A stretch of 64,000 nt of DNA from Methanospirillum hungatei JF-1 (GTDB taxonomy: Archaea; Halobacteriota; Methanomicrobia; Methanomicrobiales; Methanospirillaceae), in NCBI RefSeq assembly GCF_000013445.1, contig NC_007796.1, positions 2,640,936 through 2,704,935 on the forward strand. The letters run 5' to 3'. A model generated the notes under the pieces. It was not told the origin of the DNA, ran no database searches, and saw nothing but the letters and a program-made list of their open reading frames with translations. Below, one piece after another: positions 1 through 9,128 of the stretch (its first letter is position 1; the number at the start of each line of letters is the position of its first letter). The position numbers were made by a program, and so were the translations under genes.

Positions 1-573
1 GGCAAGGTCACGGTACATTGAAGCAAGTTCATCAGGCATATTTTCTCCGGACTGTTCATACTGGCTGATGGCAACGGTCAAAGCATCCTTCGCGTTCTCA
101 TACTGGTTCAGGGCAAGATAGGATCTTCCCTTTCCGGCATTCGGACCCCAGCTTGATGCAGGCTTTTTCGAGTATGATACCGCCTTCGTATAGGCATCTA
201 TTGCAGAGAGATACCGTTTCTGATTTTCAAGAGCAAGACCCCTGCCATACCATGCCTCGGTGGATGTCCCGTTTATTTCAAGAGCCTTTTCAAAGGACTT
301 GAGAGCATCCTTATAATTTCCCCCTTCCAGGTACGCCCATCCTTCCTTGACAAGGTCCATTGCAGTCGGTTGAGTCGGGGTCGGCTCTACCAACTTGGTC
401 CCGAAATAATCCATCTTGCTCATCTCCCGCGATTCATCGTCAAACTGTTCCAAAAGCCAGTTTGGTGCAGAGAAGAGACTACCATGTGACCATCCGTCAT
501 CTGCTGCCAGCACCCCTGCCGGAATAAGAAGCCCGGTAAGAATGAGGGAGATATACAACACCTTCCGAATCAT
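1..573 (-). CDS. Secreted TPR-repeat protein (3' end outside window)
   Basis: Reading from an ATG at 573 gives 191 codons without a stop, so the C-terminus lies beyond the window edge. The first ~20 residues form a signal peptide (MIRKVLYIS, hydrophobic core, then VLAADD). From about residue 70 there are TPR-like helices (A-Y--G-Y--A-----A-; WYGRGLALE). It probably sits outside the membrane and mediates protein contacts. Several other TPR proteins lie in this window, which is usual for Methanospirillum-like genomes. Function unknown. It ends 60 bases before the stop of the acyl-CoA synthetase gene, which is upstream on the same strand. Confidence 0.8.
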   Translation of the reverse strand, partial: MIRKVLYISLILTGLLIPAGVLAADDGWSHGSLFSAPNWLLEQFDDESREMSKMDYFGTKLVEPTPTQPTAMDLVKEGWAYLEGGNYKDALKSFEKALEINGTSTEAWYGRGLALENQKRYLSAIDAYTKAVSYSKKPASSWGPNAGKGRSYLALNQYENAKDALTVAISQYEQSGENMPDELASMYRDLA

Positions 574-632
574 TCCTCAAAGGTTATGAAAAAAAGAATA
601 AAAACATGTCAGGTGGTTCAGATACTCATATC

Positions 633-2504
633 CTATGAATGATCACCGCGACCGTTCTTCTGTTCTTCTTCGAACCGTTTCATCTCCATCTCCCTGAGAT
701 CCTTTCGTTTGATCTTACCTGAAATGGTTTTTGGAAGTTCTTTTACAAATTCAATCTTTCGTGGATATTTATAGGGAGCCGTGATAGACTTGACGTACTC
801 CTGAATCTCCCGTGCCAGTTTTTCAGAGGGTTCATAACCGGCTTTCAGAACGATGAACGCTTTCACAACAAATCCCCGGATGATATCAGGTGACCCGACA
901 ACCGCAGCCTCTTGCACGGCCTGGTGCTCAATAATTGCACTTTCAACCTCAAATGGCCCGATACGATACCCTGACGCTTTGATGACATCATCATCACGGC
1001 CTACAAACCAGAAGTACCCATCACCATCCCTGACCGCCCGGTCACCGGTATAGTAAAACCCGTCTCTGAATGCATTTGCGTTTGCTTCTTCATTCCCCCA
1101 GTATTCCATGAAGAACCCGACCGGACGGGGATCGGTTTTGATTGCGATGGATCCTTCTTCCCCTGGCTTGACCGGTTTTCCGTCCTCATCATGAAGTTCG
1201 ATCACCCAGCCCGGAGAGGGTTTTCCCATCGACCCGTACTTCGGTTCCATGCATGGGAATGTCCCGACACACAAAACCGTCTCGGTCTGCCCATATCCTT
1301 CGTATATTTCAAGGCCGGTTGCATCTTTCCATGCCTTAATGACTTCAGGGTTGATGAGTTCCCCGGCACTTACACAATGCCTGAGCTCAGAAAAGTCATA
1401 CTTGCGGAGATCAGCCATAATCAGCATCCGGTAGATGGTCGGCGGTGCACAAAAAGTGGTTATCCCGTACTTTTCAATAAGCGGGAGAAGTTCGGTTGCA
1501 TTAAACTTGTTCCGGTAGTCATAAACAAAGATTGCAGCACCCTCAATCCACTGTCCGAACAGTTTCCCCCAAGCAGATTTTGCCCACCCGGTATCTGAAA
1601 CGGTAAAGTGCAGATCATTATTACGCACATCATGCCAGAACCGGGCGGTGACGATATGACCAAGCGGATATGCCTGAGAATGCAGCACCATCTTTGGTTC
1701 ACCGGTTGTGCCGGATGAGAAGAAAATAACCATCGGATCGGTCGCCTTTGTCTTTCTCATCCCCTTCAGGTTGATAATTCGTGAGGAAACCGGTGCAGGA
1801 TAGGTCAGTTCACGCGGATATGAAAGCCATCCATCACGTGCACCATCCACAACCATCTTTGTCTCAAGTGTCGGGCAAATACTGGCAATCTCCTCAACCT
1901 TATGGGCGTTCTCCATATCGGTGATGACCATCTTTGCCTCTGACGTTTTGATCCGGTATGCCAGATCCTTCGGGGTCAGCATGGTAGGAGCCGGGATGTA
2001 CACTGCACCGATCTTGATAAGGGCGATTACCATGAACCACCACTCAGGCACTCGGTGGAGCATGATAAGGACCCGGTCTCCCTTACCGATTTTGTACTTG
2101 ATCATCATGTTGACGATCTCGTTAGACCTGCGTGAGATGTCGCGGAATGTAAAGAACTTCTCTTCTCCCTCCTGGTTGGTCCAGACCATTGCTAATTTGT
2201 TCCGGTCCTTTTTTGCCCACGCATCGACGACATCAAACCCGAAGTTAAAATACTCCGGAACCTCTATCCGGAAATTCCGGTAGGTTTCATCATAGTTCTG
2301 CATATTATGCCGGTGCGGTGCCGGGGAGTCATCAATGATCGGGCTTGAATTCCCACACGGATATATACCATACCCGGAGAGCTTTCGAAGCTGCCGGGTA
2401 CATGCCTCATTGATCCAGTCAGAGCGGGAAACCTGCCTGACAACACATTCCTGATCAACCCGCCGGGTCAGATCATCATCCATGGTAATAGAGAACCGAA
2501 CCAT
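633..2504 (-). CDS. Acyl-CoA synthetase (AMP-forming) with N-terminal ribbon-helix-helix domain
   Basis: 623 residues. The body is an ANL-family acyl/acetyl-CoA synthetase: phosphate loop SSGTTGEPK, YGQTET, YTGDR, the hinge stretch GRDDDVIKASGYRIGPFEVE, and the C-terminal acylation lysine in PKTISGKIKR. It resembles medium-chain synthetases and would activate a carboxylic acid to acyl-CoA with ATP. Residues 1-43 look like a CopG/Arc-type RHH DNA-binding domain: a strand VRFSITMDDDL, then a helix, then SRSDWINEACTRQL. A ~25-residue linker follows. An internal Met at residue 68 (MQNYDE) could give a plain enzyme, but the in-frame RHH and the palindrome 8 bases upstream favour the long start. 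It lies downstream of the Por operon with its own TATA box. Substrate not determinable from sequence. Confidence 0.9.
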   Translation of the reverse strand: MVRFSITMDDDLTRRVDQECVVRQVSRSDWINEACTRQLRKLSGYGIYPCGNSSPIIDDSPAPHRHNMQNYDETYRNFRIEVPEYFNFGFDVVDAWAKKDRNKLAMVWTNQEGEEKFFTFRDISRRSNEIVNMMIKYKIGKGDRVLIMLHRVPEWWFMVIALIKIGAVYIPAPTMLTPKDLAYRIKTSEAKMVITDMENAHKVEEIASICPTLETKMVVDGARDGWLSYPRELTYPAPVSSRIINLKGMRKTKATDPMVIFFSSGTTGEPKMVLHSQAYPLGHIVTARFWHDVRNNDLHFTVSDTGWAKSAWGKLFGQWIEGAAIFVYDYRNKFNATELLPLIEKYGITTFCAPPTIYRMLIMADLRKYDFSELRHCVSAGELINPEVIKAWKDATGLEIYEGYGQTETVLCVGTFPCMEPKYGSMGKPSPGWVIELHDEDGKPVKPGEEGSIAIKTDPRPVGFFMEYWGNEEANANAFRDGFYYTGDRAVRDGDGYFWFVGRDDDVIKASGYRIGPFEVESAIIEHQAVQEAAVVGSPDIIRGFVVKAFIVLKAGYEPSEKLAREIQEYVKSITAPYKYPRKIEFVKELPKTISGKIKRKDLREMEMKRFEEEQKNGRGDHS

Positions 2505-2511
2505 CTGTACT

Positions 2512-2529
2512 AATCTGGTGCACCAGATT
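2512..2529. promoter_or_regulatory. Perfect 18-bp palindrome, candidate operator of RHH-acyl-CoA synthetase
   Basis: AATCTGGTGCACCAGATT is its own reverse complement. It ends 8 bases before the ATG of the acyl-CoA synthetase and would lie just after the transcription start predicted from the TATA box at 2558-2566. RHH proteins bind short symmetric sites as dimers of dimers, so an N-terminal RHH domain on the encoded enzyme suggests autoregulation. The palindrome is seen; the binding is inference. Confidence 0.6.
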
Positions 2530-2557
2530 GTAAAAGAGTTGTGAATGGGTGAACCAG

Positions 2558-2566
2558 TATTTATAG
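2558..2566 (-). promoter_or_regulatory. TATA box for acyl-CoA synthetase gene
   Basis: On the minus strand this reads CTATAAATA, a good archaeal TATA box, between the stop of the Por delta gene (2598) and the synthetase start (2504). Initiation about 25 bases downstream would be near 2535, immediately before the palindrome. This separates the synthetase from the Por transcription unit. Confidence 0.5.
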
Positions 2567-2597
2567 AAACTTTTGCACGTACTGGAGCTTCCGGATA

Positions 2598-2861
2598 TCA
2601 GGTACCGGTTGTATTCCCTTCACGCACCATGGTGATGGCCTTCTTCGGGCATTCAGCTGCACAGATACCACAGCCTTTACAGAATACCAGATCAATCTCA
2701 TATTCATCGTTAATGACCCCGTCAGGACAGTACATGGCACACATCCCGCATGCATTACATCTCTCCTTGTCCACAACCGGCCTGAAGACTCTCCAGGTTC
2801 CGGTATTGCCACAAGCACCCTCACGAGGCCGGGATATTGCAAGGCGCTCCCTCTTCTCCAT
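2598..2861 (-). CDS. porD: 2-oxoacid:ferredoxin oxidoreductase, delta (ferredoxin) subunit
   Basis: 87 residues with two 4Fe-4S motifs, CNACGMCAMYCP and CKGCGICAAECP, the standard layout of the PorD/VorD delta subunit that passes electrons from the catalytic core to external ferredoxin. Last gene of the four-gene unit beta-alpha-gamma-delta; its ATG directly abuts the gamma stop codon, implying translational coupling. The N-terminal ~30 residues (basic, then TGTWRVFRPVVD) match the usual PorD extension. Confidence 0.92.
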   Translation of the reverse strand: MEKRERLAISRPREGACGNTGTWRVFRPVVDKERCNACGMCAMYCPDGVINDEYEIDLVFCKGCGICAAECPKKAITMVREGNTTGT

Positions 2862-3389
2862 TCAGACCAACTCCTCATACGCCATCAGGGCAGCTTTCAG
2901 GTTCCGTTCATCCGAGAACATCTCTTTGATTGCAGCAGCAGCAGACTCCCGTGAAAACAGACCCATCTTTGCAAGGGCACCAATAACCGGCGTGTTCAGG
3001 ATGGGGCTTCCCGCAACAACCAGGTTTGTCTTCAGAGCAATTCCGGTCAGGTCCACATACCGAACCTGATACCCCTCTGCCTTCTTGGGAATATCAGGGG
3101 CATTAATAAGGACCTTTCCATCAGGTTTCAGCCCTTCAAACACATTGACCAGGTCAAGGATGGAAGGATCAAGAACCACGATTAAGTCAGGATTATGGAT
3201 CTGCGAATACACCTTGATGGGCTTATCATCTATCCTGATAAATGAGACAATCGGAGCACCACGCCGCTCTGCACCATAAAAAGGGGCTGCGGTTGCAAAC
3301 TTCCCATCCCTGAACGATGCTAGAGCCATCAGCTTTGCAGCGGTGACACCACCCTGACCACCACGAGAATGAAGCCGTATCTCATACAT
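2862..3389 (-). CDS. porC: 2-oxoacid:ferredoxin oxidoreductase, gamma subunit
   Basis: 175 residues. Begins MYEIRLHSRGGQGGVTAAK, the signature of the gamma (POR_N-associated) domain, followed by GAERRGAP and LDPSILD. It forms part of the CoA-dependent oxidoreductase heterotetramer. Stop and start overlap with the alpha gene (TGATG at 3387-3391). Assigned to pyruvate because the beta subunit resembles PorB more than VorB; the gamma subunit alone could not distinguish pyruvate from other 2-oxoacids. Confidence 0.9.
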   Translation of the reverse strand: MYEIRLHSRGGQGGVTAAKLMALASFRDGKFATAAPFYGAERRGAPIVSFIRIDDKPIKVYSQIHNPDLIVVLDPSILDLVNVFEGLKPDGKVLINAPDIPKKAEGYQVRYVDLTGIALKTNLVVAGSPILNTPVIGALAKMGLFSRESAAAAIKEMFSDERNLKAALMAYEELV

Positions 3390-4495
3390 CAGGCATCAAC
3401 TCCAAACCAGAACTCTTCCCCGATACGCCGATCTCTGACAAAGCCCGCAATATCATGATAGGTTACTTCCTGCCCGCCAAGACCTGCGATAACATTATAA
3501 CACTCCTTTCCGGTCTTTGCACGGATAGAGGTCGCCAGAATTCCTCCAAACCCAAATGAATAGTTCCGGTCAATAACAACCAGTTCGCGGTCACCAAGGT
3601 TCAATTCAGGGAAGGGACGGATCCACCTGACCCGCATGGAACCTGCCTTTACCCCTTCATTCCGGAGAATATCCACAGCAACTTCTGCTTCTTTCCCCAG
3701 GGTTCCCATTGCCAGGATAAGAACATCTGCATCCTCGCACCGGTACTCCTCAGTCCAGGAGTACTTCCGCCCGAAGGTCTGTGCAAATGCCTCTTCAGTC
3801 TCTTTGATCACCTGAACAGAATCCCGCATTGAGCGCTCGATATCATACCTGATCCTGAAATAATCAGCAGATGAAGTCATACATCCGTACCCTGCAGGTG
3901 CATCAGTCTGTATTGCATGATCAAGGACCAGCGGCGGAATGAAATCCCCGACCTCACTCTCCTCAAGCTGCTGTGAGATGTGAGAAAGGGCGAATCCGTC
4001 TAGATTTATCATAACCGGCAGGTAGACCCTTCTATCCTCAGCAATCCGGAATGCCATAAGCGTTGCATCATATGCCTCCTGGACTGTTGAGACATATACC
4101 TGGAGCCATCCGGTATCCCGTGTCTGGAGAGCATCCGTATGTTCAGCCCAGACATTCCAGCCAGGCCCGAGTGCCCGGTTCACATTTGCCATGACGATCG
4201 GAAGTCTTGCACCGGCAGCCCAGTTGACCATCTCATGCATATATAAAAGCCCATGAGAACTGGTGGCAGTAAAGGTCCTGACCCCGGTGATGCTTGCACC
4301 AATACAGGCTGCCATCGCCGAGTGTTCACTCTCAACCGGAATATATTTCGATTTGAGACTGCCGTTTGTCACATAATTGGCAATCTGCTCAACAATCTCG
4401 GTCTGGGGGGTGATGGGGTATGCTGCCACAACTGCTGGGTTTGCCTGTCTGACAGCTGCGGCGACCGCATTATTCCCGGTGGATACCGTCAGCAT
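3389..4495 (-). CDS. porA: Pyruvate:ferredoxin oxidoreductase, alpha subunit
   Basis: 368 residues. The N-terminal pyrimidine-binding domain shows AYPITPQTEIVE and the middle shows ESEHSAMAACIGAS and TSSHGLLYMHE, typical of PorA. The C-terminal transketolase-like domain includes the stretch GSMRVRWIRPFPE. Works with beta (TPP) and delta (FeS) to interconvert pyruvate and acetyl-CoA plus CO2, in a methanogen mainly in the carboxylating direction for biosynthesis. Its start overlaps the beta stop by 7 bases. Confidence 0.93.
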   Translation of the reverse strand: MLTVSTGNNAVAAAVRQANPAVVAAYPITPQTEIVEQIANYVTNGSLKSKYIPVESEHSAMAACIGASITGVRTFTATSSHGLLYMHEMVNWAAGARLPIVMANVNRALGPGWNVWAEHTDALQTRDTGWLQVYVSTVQEAYDATLMAFRIAEDRRVYLPVMINLDGFALSHISQQLEESEVGDFIPPLVLDHAIQTDAPAGYGCMTSSADYFRIRYDIERSMRDSVQVIKETEEAFAQTFGRKYSWTEEYRCEDADVLILAMGTLGKEAEVAVDILRNEGVKAGSMRVRWIRPFPELNLGDRELVVIDRNYSFGFGGILATSIRAKTGKECYNVIAGLGGQEVTYHDIAGFVRDRRIGEEFWFGVDA

Positions 4496-5370
4496 GTTCC
4501 CTCCGCCTCTGCCTTCAAAAGACGCAGATTTCGTTCAATCTCTCCGCGAATCACCCTGATAGCATCTTCACTAATACTGGAGAAACGCCCCTGCATCTTC
4601 AGATAATCCTCCAGTGGTGCCGGCTTTATCATAGCAGCCTTTGTGGGCCCACTCAAAGTCAGGGAATCGTACTCCCGTTCGTACATGGCCCATATACCGG
4701 TCTTTACCGCCATCTTTCCGACTTCAATCGTCTGTGATGCATCATACCGCCAGCCTGGGGGACAGGGGGCAAGAATATGCATGAACTTGGGGCCCTTGAT
4801 CGACAATGCCTTCTGCACTTTCTTCACCAGATCCTGAGGGTAGGCACTGCATGCGGTTGCCATATAGGGCAGATGATGTGCGGCAATTATCCGGTCAAGA
4901 TCCTTTTTTACATGGGTTTTCCCGCCAGGAGTCGTTGTTGTTCGTGCTCCGAGAGGAGTTGAACCTGACCGCTGCATACCGGTGTTTCCGTATGCCTCGT
5001 TGTCATAACAGATATAGAGGAAGTTGGTACCACGCTCAAGTGCTCCGGACAAGGCCTGAATACCAATATCTACCGTCCCGCCATCACCTGCATACGCGAT
5101 GACATTGGTGGTTCTCCCCATAGATTCAAACGCCGCAGCCATTCCTGATGCAACCGCCGCAGCCGCAGCAAACGCCACATTATACACCGGGATGTTAAAC
5201 GATGTATTCGGCCAGACCCCCTGCAGAACACTGGTGCAGCAGGCAGGAACTACCAGAACAGTATCTGGTCCGGCCGCCTTGAGCACGTGTCTGAGAATGA
5301 GGGACGAGCTGCACCCTGCACAGGCAGACGTACATTTCCATATATATTCGCTCGCAGAAGTCCCTGACAT
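4489..5370 (-). CDS. porB: Pyruvate:ferredoxin oxidoreductase, beta subunit
   Basis: Start taken at MSGTSASEY (5370). A longer frame to 5478 would run back into the YkgJ-type gene and pass through the TATA box. TPP/Mg site: GDGGTVDIGIQAL followed by NEAYGNTG. Conserved cysteines: CTSACAGC at the N-terminus (4Fe-4S ligands with a later Cys). Near the C-terminus HILAPCPPGWRY is PorB-like, supporting pyruvate as substrate. First gene of the operon porB-A-C-D. Confidence 0.93.
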   Translation of the reverse strand: MSGTSASEYIWKCTSACAGCSSSLILRHVLKAAGPDTVLVVPACCTSVLQGVWPNTSFNIPVYNVAFAAAAAVASGMAAAFESMGRTTNVIAYAGDGGTVDIGIQALSGALERGTNFLYICYDNEAYGNTGMQRSGSTPLGARTTTTPGGKTHVKKDLDRIIAAHHLPYMATACSAYPQDLVKKVQKALSIKGPKFMHILAPCPPGWRYDASQTIEVGKMAVKTGIWAMYEREYDSLTLSGPTKAAMIKPAPLEDYLKMQGRFSSISEDAIRVIRGEIERNLRLLKAEAEGTC

Positions 5371-5395
5371 GACAATCTGTACCCGTTTGTATGCA

Positions 5396-5408
5396 ATGAT
5401 AAATAATG
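5396..5408 (-). promoter_or_regulatory. TATA box of the Por operon
   Basis: Minus strand ATTATTTATCATT about 27-38 bases before the porB ATG. Initiation ~25 bases downstream of its centre would place the RNA start only a few bases from the start codon, so the porB message may be nearly leaderless. No Shine-Dalgarno is visible immediately before the ATG, which agrees. Confidence 0.45.
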
Positions 5409-5453
5409 ATAGTTTAATTGACAGGGTCATCCCACGCCCTGAAAAACCACAGG

Positions 5454-5741
5454 TTAGGCACAAAAAAATCTGCGGCAATGCTCTGGCCTGGATGAATAAA
5501 TAGTGCAGCAGAACCCCTCATTCTCACGAGGTCTCAAAAAGGGGCATGAATCAGGATACCGGCTCATCGATTCACGATCACGGAACCTGACCAGATCATC
5601 TCCCCCGATTTGTGCAAAAAACCGCTCCTTTGTCAGGGTGAAATGGCAGAAATGGTGTGACTCTCCAATACTCCGCTCGATAACCATATACCGCCTCATA
5701 TGCAGGCAGCATCTCCCGCACTGATTACAAGGCTCAGCCAT
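5454..5741 (-). CDS. YkgJ-type Cys-cluster protein
   Basis: 95 residues starting MAEPCNQCGRCCLHM; the CxxCxxCC cluster and later cysteines (SCPFL, CCTIY, HCRRFFC) match the YkgJ/CxxCxxCC putative zinc or Fe-S binding family. Biochemical role unknown. Its start overlaps the RecQ stop by 8 bases, so the two are probably cotranscribed. Confidence 0.85.
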   Translation of the reverse strand: MAEPCNQCGRCCLHMRRYMVIERSIGESHHFCHFTLTKERFFAQIGGDDLVRFRDRESMSRYPDSCPFLRPRENEGFCCTIYSSRPEHCRRFFCA

Positions 5742-7554
5742 TTACCCCCTCATACTCAGCGTAGGCGTTAATCGCCTCAAGGAATAGCTGCCCGTACTGC
5801 ATAAGCCTCCGTTCCCCGACCCCGTATATCGTCCGTAAATCCTCTGGACATCTCGGCCTTGCCTTAGCCATCTCACGCAATGTCCGGTTTGGAAAGATTC
5901 GGAAGGGGGGCATATCCAGTTCATCTGCAATGGTCTTTCTGACATCCCGTAAAATCTCATACAGGTTGTTCTCTGCCGGTGATCTCTGACCGTCATATGG
6001 CTCACCTGGTAACGCAGACTGAAATTCCGGCTCTCCAATCCTGACCGGTATCTTTCCTGCAAGGGCATCCTTTGTCCGTGGGTTCTTTCTCACCACCGGA
6101 TACCGTGACCCGTACCTGGAGAGGTACCCGCAGGCGATAAGCTCCCTGATCCAGTACACCCACACCCCTCTCCGGTGGGGATGCCCGGACCCAAAACAGG
6201 CAAGCGTATCATGGCCCCGTGCGATGACCTTCTCGTCTGCTGTCCCGGAGATGATATCTGCGAGATAGGAGACACCATAATCATCTTTCAGTTCATCAAT
6301 ACAGGCTGCAATGACCGCAAGGGTATCCCTCCCGTCCATGGTCTTCCGCCCTGAATGGCATGAATCACAGTTCCCGCATGACGGCTTATCCCATGATTCA
6401 CCAAAATATGTCAGGAGAACGGCACGCCTGCAGGCACGTGACTCACAATACCCGACCATCTCATGCAGCTTCCGGAGACTGACCTGCCGTTCGGTCCCTT
6501 CTGCCATCTGTTCAATCAGGTACTCAATCTTGCGAAAATCCCCTCGTGAATAGAGGAGCAGACATTCTGCAGGATCACCATCCCTCCCGGCCCGTCCTGT
6601 CTCCTGGTAATAATGCTCAAGGTTTTTCGGGAGGTCAAAATGCACCACGAACCTGACATCAGGCTTGTTAATCCCCATCCCAAATGCTACCGTCGCAACA
6701 ATAATCCGAACCTCATCCCTGAGAAACCGGTCCTGGGTCTCATGTCTGACCGACTTTGGCAGATCGGCATGGTAGGGAAGGGCGGAGAACCCGTTTTTCT
6801 GCAGTACTCTGGCAAGATCAGTAACCTGCCGTTTTGAAAAGCAGTATACAATCCCGGATTCATTCTGATGACTCTTCAGGAACTGAACCAGTTGCTGCTC
6901 ACCGTCTTCCTTCTTTACAATCCGGTAGATGAGGTTTTCACGATTGAATGAACCGACAAAAACCGCAGGGTTATGAAGGCTGAGCTCACTGATGATATCA
7001 CTCCTGACCGATGGTGTAGCGGTTGCCGTCAGTGCAATAATCGGAACATCGGCAAAGGTTCTTCTGATAATTGAGAGCTTCCGGTATTCAGGCCTGAACT
7101 CATGCCCCCACTGGGAGATGCAGTGGGCTTCGTCAATGGCAAAAAGGCTGATCCTGGTGGATTTTAAAAACTCAATAAATGACGGCTGTACCAGACGTTC
7201 CGGAGAGATATACAGAAGCTTGAGTGAGCCATCAAGGATAGATCCTTCAATGCTCCGTTTATCCTTCACATCCTGGGTACTGTTCAGAAATGCGGCTGGA
7301 ATCCCCGACTCTGCCAGACAGTCCACCTGATCTTTCATAAGAGCAATCAGGGGTGATATGACAATCCCGACCCCGTCCCTGATAAGAGCCGGTATCTGGT
7401 AACAGAGTGACTTTCCCCCGCCGGTTGCGATCACCGCAAGCACATCCCTCCCTTCAAGCACATGGGTGATGATCTCCTTCTGTCCTGGCCGATATGTTCG
7501 GTACCCAAACCACCTGTGCAGGACATCTTCCGGAAGAGGACCTTTCATTTGCAT
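5734..7554 (-). CDS. recQ: ATP-dependent DNA helicase RecQ
   Basis: 606 residues, the length of bacterial RecQ. Walker A TGGGKS (Lys48), DEAH box at 141-144 followed by CISQWGHEFRPEY (the RecQ aromatic loop), helicase motif VI QETGRAGRDG, a zinc-binding Cys set (CESRAC and CGNCDSC) and a C-terminal HRDC domain (~residues 525-600, ending GVGERRLMQYG). Unwinds recombination and repair intermediates 3' to 5'. RecQ is patchy in archaea and probably came from bacteria (inference). Alternative start MKGPLPED is 2 codons downstream. Confidence 0.95.
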   Translation of the reverse strand: MQMKGPLPEDVLHRWFGYRTYRPGQKEIITHVLEGRDVLAVIATGGGKSLCYQIPALIRDGVGIVISPLIALMKDQVDCLAESGIPAAFLNSTQDVKDKRSIEGSILDGSLKLLYISPERLVQPSFIEFLKSTRISLFAIDEAHCISQWGHEFRPEYRKLSIIRRTFADVPIIALTATATPSVRSDIISELSLHNPAVFVGSFNRENLIYRIVKKEDGEQQLVQFLKSHQNESGIVYCFSKRQVTDLARVLQKNGFSALPYHADLPKSVRHETQDRFLRDEVRIIVATVAFGMGINKPDVRFVVHFDLPKNLEHYYQETGRAGRDGDPAECLLLYSRGDFRKIEYLIEQMAEGTERQVSLRKLHEMVGYCESRACRRAVLLTYFGESWDKPSCGNCDSCHSGRKTMDGRDTLAVIAACIDELKDDYGVSYLADIISGTADEKVIARGHDTLACFGSGHPHRRGVWVYWIRELIACGYLSRYGSRYPVVRKNPRTKDALAGKIPVRIGEPEFQSALPGEPYDGQRSPAENNLYEILRDVRKTIADELDMPPFRIFPNRTLREMAKARPRCPEDLRTIYGVGERRLMQYGQLFLEAINAYAEYEGVNG

Positions 7555-7728
7555 ACAGGTTATATCGGATAAAAGAAAACTGCATCTTCTCAGGCCCCGG
7601 ATGAGGAACTCATTTCAGAAAAAAATTCATAAAATGAGCGAAAGATTCATGAGTATACATCCTGAAATGATGACTTACTCAGAAGTGCCGGCATGAGTGA
7701 GGAGGTGCCGGGGATAAGAGGATAAAAA

Positions 7729-8301
7729 ATGGGCACATTTCTTGTTGACTATCAGAATCAGGACACAGTTTCAGATACCGAACCCGTGATTACACAAAAA
7801 TCAATACAGGCCGCCAGGACCGCGACGAAAGGGAGTGGAAACCTTCAGGTTGTAGAATTCATTCTGGGAAATGAACTCTTCGCCATAGACCTGTTTGACA
7901 CGCGGGAAGTCATCAATACAACCGAAATTACCCCTCTTCCAAACACTCCCTCATTTATCAAGGGGATCATTGACTTACGGGGGATAATAACCACCATCAT
8001 CGATCTCAAAGATATGATGCATATAACCAGGGAGGCGGACGGAAAGAAGAGGTCACGTATCATCGTCCTTGATGCCGGTGTATCAGAGAAGATGATCGGG
8101 GTGCTGGTTGATGATGTACTGGCAGTCTCGACCTATACTCAGGATGAAATCGACCAGGACACCCATGCCTCAAAAAGGAGTGACCGGGACATCCTGGGTA
8201 TTATCAAGAAAAAAGTCCGAACTGCTGATCATGACAAAAATGAACTGATAATCTGGCTTGATATCAGGACCATGATCGACAAGGTCAAGCAGGATCTCTA
8301 A
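7729..8301 (+). CDS. cheW: CheW-like chemotaxis adaptor
   Basis: 190 residues. After a ~45-residue N-terminal tail, a CheW domain: VVEFILGNELFAID, the conserved LPNTPSFIKGIIDLRG, and later RIIVLD and MIGVLVDDV. Couples chemoreceptors to the CheA kinase that controls the archaellum. It stands alone, divergent from recQ and overlapping the 3' end of truA by 4 bases, so it is not in a che operon here. It could be an extra or specialised CheW. Confidence 0.93.
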   Translation: MGTFLVDYQNQDTVSDTEPVITQKSIQAARTATKGSGNLQVVEFILGNELFAIDLFDTREVINTTEITPLPNTPSFIKGIIDLRGIITTIIDLKDMMHITREADGKKRSRIIVLDAGVSEKMIGVLVDDVLAVSTYTQDEIDQDTHASKRSDRDILGIIKKKVRTADHDKNELIIWLDIRTMIDKVKQDL

Positions 8302-9128
8302 CCCTCCCGGCCGGGTAAAAGAAGCGAGTAAACCGTCCCTAAAAGATGCAGTTCTTCTGACTGGCGGGCAATTCTTTTTACTTTCAGCCCCGGAGCCGGG
8401 ATCTCATGCCAGTCAAGATCTGCCTGCACATCCCAGAGGATGAGACCTTCCGGTGGTGCAGGTTTTACCTTATTTTTACATTCCCCTTTAAGATACTGCG
8501 TGAGATCCCTGATGGCCATCTCCCCTTCAGATACCTGATATAAGGATCCGGCCATGCATCTGACCATGTGCCATAAAAAACTCTGTGCCGTGACTTCAAG
8601 CCGGCATCCGTTCTCATCAGATATTACTTCAATCCGGTCAATCGTCTTTACCGGGCTTTTCCCCGGCTCTATCCGTGCAAAGCAACGAAAATCATGTGTC
8701 CCCAAAAACAAACCGGCAGCATCTCTCATGGCGTTGATGTCTGACGGAGGCCTGCTGAAATAATACCGGTAGGTACGGATTATGACATCATACCTAGGGT
8801 AAAATGATTCTGGCGCATAAGCCCAGGCAGACACCCAGATATCAGGAGGTAATTGTCCGTTCAGAGCCCGAACCGCGAGATCAGGATTATGGGTTGAGAG
8901 CGCAAGAATCTGGCATTTTGCATGGACACCGCGATCGGTCCTGCCTGAAAGGGCAAGCCTTGATACCTGACGGCTGGTAATTATCCCTGCCCGTAAACAG
9001 GCAGCCTCTATCTCTCCTTCCACCGTCCGCTGATCCGGCTGGTATTGTGATCCAAAAAAAGAGGTCCCGATATACCCGATCCGAAAGGCCAGTCTTACCT
9101 GTGAAGTCTTCCCCGGATCTTCCGCCAT
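8298..9128 (-). CDS. truA: tRNA pseudouridine synthase A
   Basis: 276 residues. TruA hallmarks: FRIGYIGTSFFGSQYQP, the catalytic-Asp motif SGRTDRGVHA, GTHDFRCFAR and FLWHMVRCMAG. Isomerises uridines 38-40 in the tRNA anticodon arm. Its 5' end overlaps the PHP gene by 34 bases on the same strand, so the pair is cotranscribed. Confidence 0.95.
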   Translation of the reverse strand: MAEDPGKTSQVRLAFRIGYIGTSFFGSQYQPDQRTVEGEIEAACLRAGIITSRQVSRLALSGRTDRGVHAKCQILALSTHNPDLAVRALNGQLPPDIWVSAWAYAPESFYPRYDVIIRTYRYYFSRPPSDINAMRDAAGLFLGTHDFRCFARIEPGKSPVKTIDRIEVISDENGCRLEVTAQSFLWHMVRCMAGSLYQVSEGEMAIRDLTQYLKGECKNKVKPAPPEGLILWDVQADLDWHEIPAPGLKVKRIARQSEELHLLGTVYSLLLPGREG

